Shown piece by piece: positions 63,785-64,000 of a stretch of DNA of 64,000 nt. The position numbers and the translations under genes are program-made. The notes beneath the pieces are model-generated. The model was not told where the DNA came from and did not search any database. It saw only the letters and a program-made list of their open reading frames with translations. Location: positions 62,001 to 126,000 of the forward strand of contig NZ_CP068771.1 in assembly GCF_018336935.1 (NCBI RefSeq). Reading direction: 5' to 3'. The stretch's first letter is position 1. The number at the start of each line of letters is the position of its first letter. This DNA is from Serratia plymuthica (GTDB lineage: Bacteria; Pseudomonadota; Gammaproteobacteria; Enterobacterales; Enterobacteriaceae).

Positions 63785-64000
63785 ATGGGGCTTGATATTA
63801 ACTTTTTCCGTCAGCGTAAGGCTGACTATCCGATGTTGCCGGTTAACGGCGACTGGACACCCGTTGGCGACTGGGTGCCGTGTTCACCAGCGTGGCTGGA
63901 GGACGGCGGTGATTGCGCGCAGGCACCGCGAATATACAACCACAAAACGTGTAACCACTACCATCCGCCGCAACTGGTTCACTCCTGTCATTTTCGCGGG
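63785..64000 (+). CDS. ICE-type cargo protein, partial
   Basis: 72 codons from the ATG to the right edge of the window, no stop seen: MGLDINFFRQRKADYPMLPV, cysteine- and histidine-rich end (CNHYHPPQLVHSCHF). No family recognised. Fourth gene with the leader architecture. Confidence 0.55.
   Translation, partial: MGLDINFFRQRKADYPMLPVNGDWTPVGDWVPCSPAWLEDGGDCAQAPRIYNHKTCNHYHPPQLVHSCHFRG

Noticed and set aside
1-64000. tRNA, rRNA and prophage structural genes
   Set aside because: None recognised on inspection, including next to the integrase; the att site of the element is not identified.

Overview
The window reads as chromosomal DNA of an enterobacterium, plausibly Serratia-like or a close relative. 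Evidence is the mix of AscG/Chb-type sugar genes, dsbG, gor, a YhcN-type periplasmic protein, KefB-type antiporter and enterobacterial IS elements. The genus cannot be fixed from the sequence. It is a plasticity zone: small metabolic and stress operons alternate with decayed genes and insertion sequences, and the right end enters an integrative or conjugative element.

Layout. 1-3.2 kb: end of a LysR-type gene, then an AT-rich minus-strand operon (polysaccharide deacetylase, HAD phosphatase, DJ-1/PfpI protein, cupin). 3.6-14 kb: thiol and electrophile stress genes (OsmC, TetR, AhpD-like, thioredoxin, YbhB, old yellow enzyme, FrnE, SDR) around a LysR/GH4 6-phospho-beta-glucosidase pair and an AraC regulator. 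13-17 kb: PLP beta-lyase, amino-acid permease and divergent LysR, then a dead YjdF-type gene. 17.6-25.6 kb: YhcN-like protein, TetR/hydrolase, XRE regulator, and thiol genes (thioredoxin-like, broken EamA exporter, MalY/PatB lyase, glutathione reductase, DsbG). 25.6-28.1 kb: decayed DNA (MFS, cytochrome c and IS66 remnants).

28.1-34.7 kb holds a coherent polyol-type catabolic cluster (MFS importer, FGGY kinase, GlpD-like dehydrogenase, class I aldolase, SorC regulator). 34.9-37.2 kb is an IS graveyard with an apparently intact IS110/IS1111-type element. 37.5-43.7 kb is a complete beta-glucoside PTS operon (LacI, IIB, IIC, GH1, IIA, porin). 44.2-47.0 kb is nested ISs: an IS6-family element beside an IS4 remnant that is split by an IS3-family element. 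47.3-54.7 kb: YmgB-like protein, LysR, DUF924, KefB-type antiporter, DJ-1 protein and three related SDR copies. 55.1-56.9 kb: an IS2-group element abutting a truncated flavin monooxygenase. 57-60 kb is AT-rich and decayed.

59.8-64 kb: an Integrase_1-type tyrosine recombinase flanked by two copies of a structured pseudoknot RNA resembling the STAXI motif, then four cargo genes. Each cargo gene is preceded by the same attenuator-like leader architecture, with a hairpin ending at or within a base of the start codon.

Three signals stand out. First, five near-identical 22-bp palindromes upstream of the OsmC, TetR, thioredoxin, YbhB/old-yellow-enzyme and thioredoxin-like/EamA genes define a probable TetR regulon for reactive electrophile or thiol stress. 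Second, the repeated leader architecture of the cargo genes, with mutually exclusive terminator and start-sequestering hairpins, is the best candidate for an undescribed regulatory system. Third, the polyol-type pathway is coherent but its substrate is not evident.
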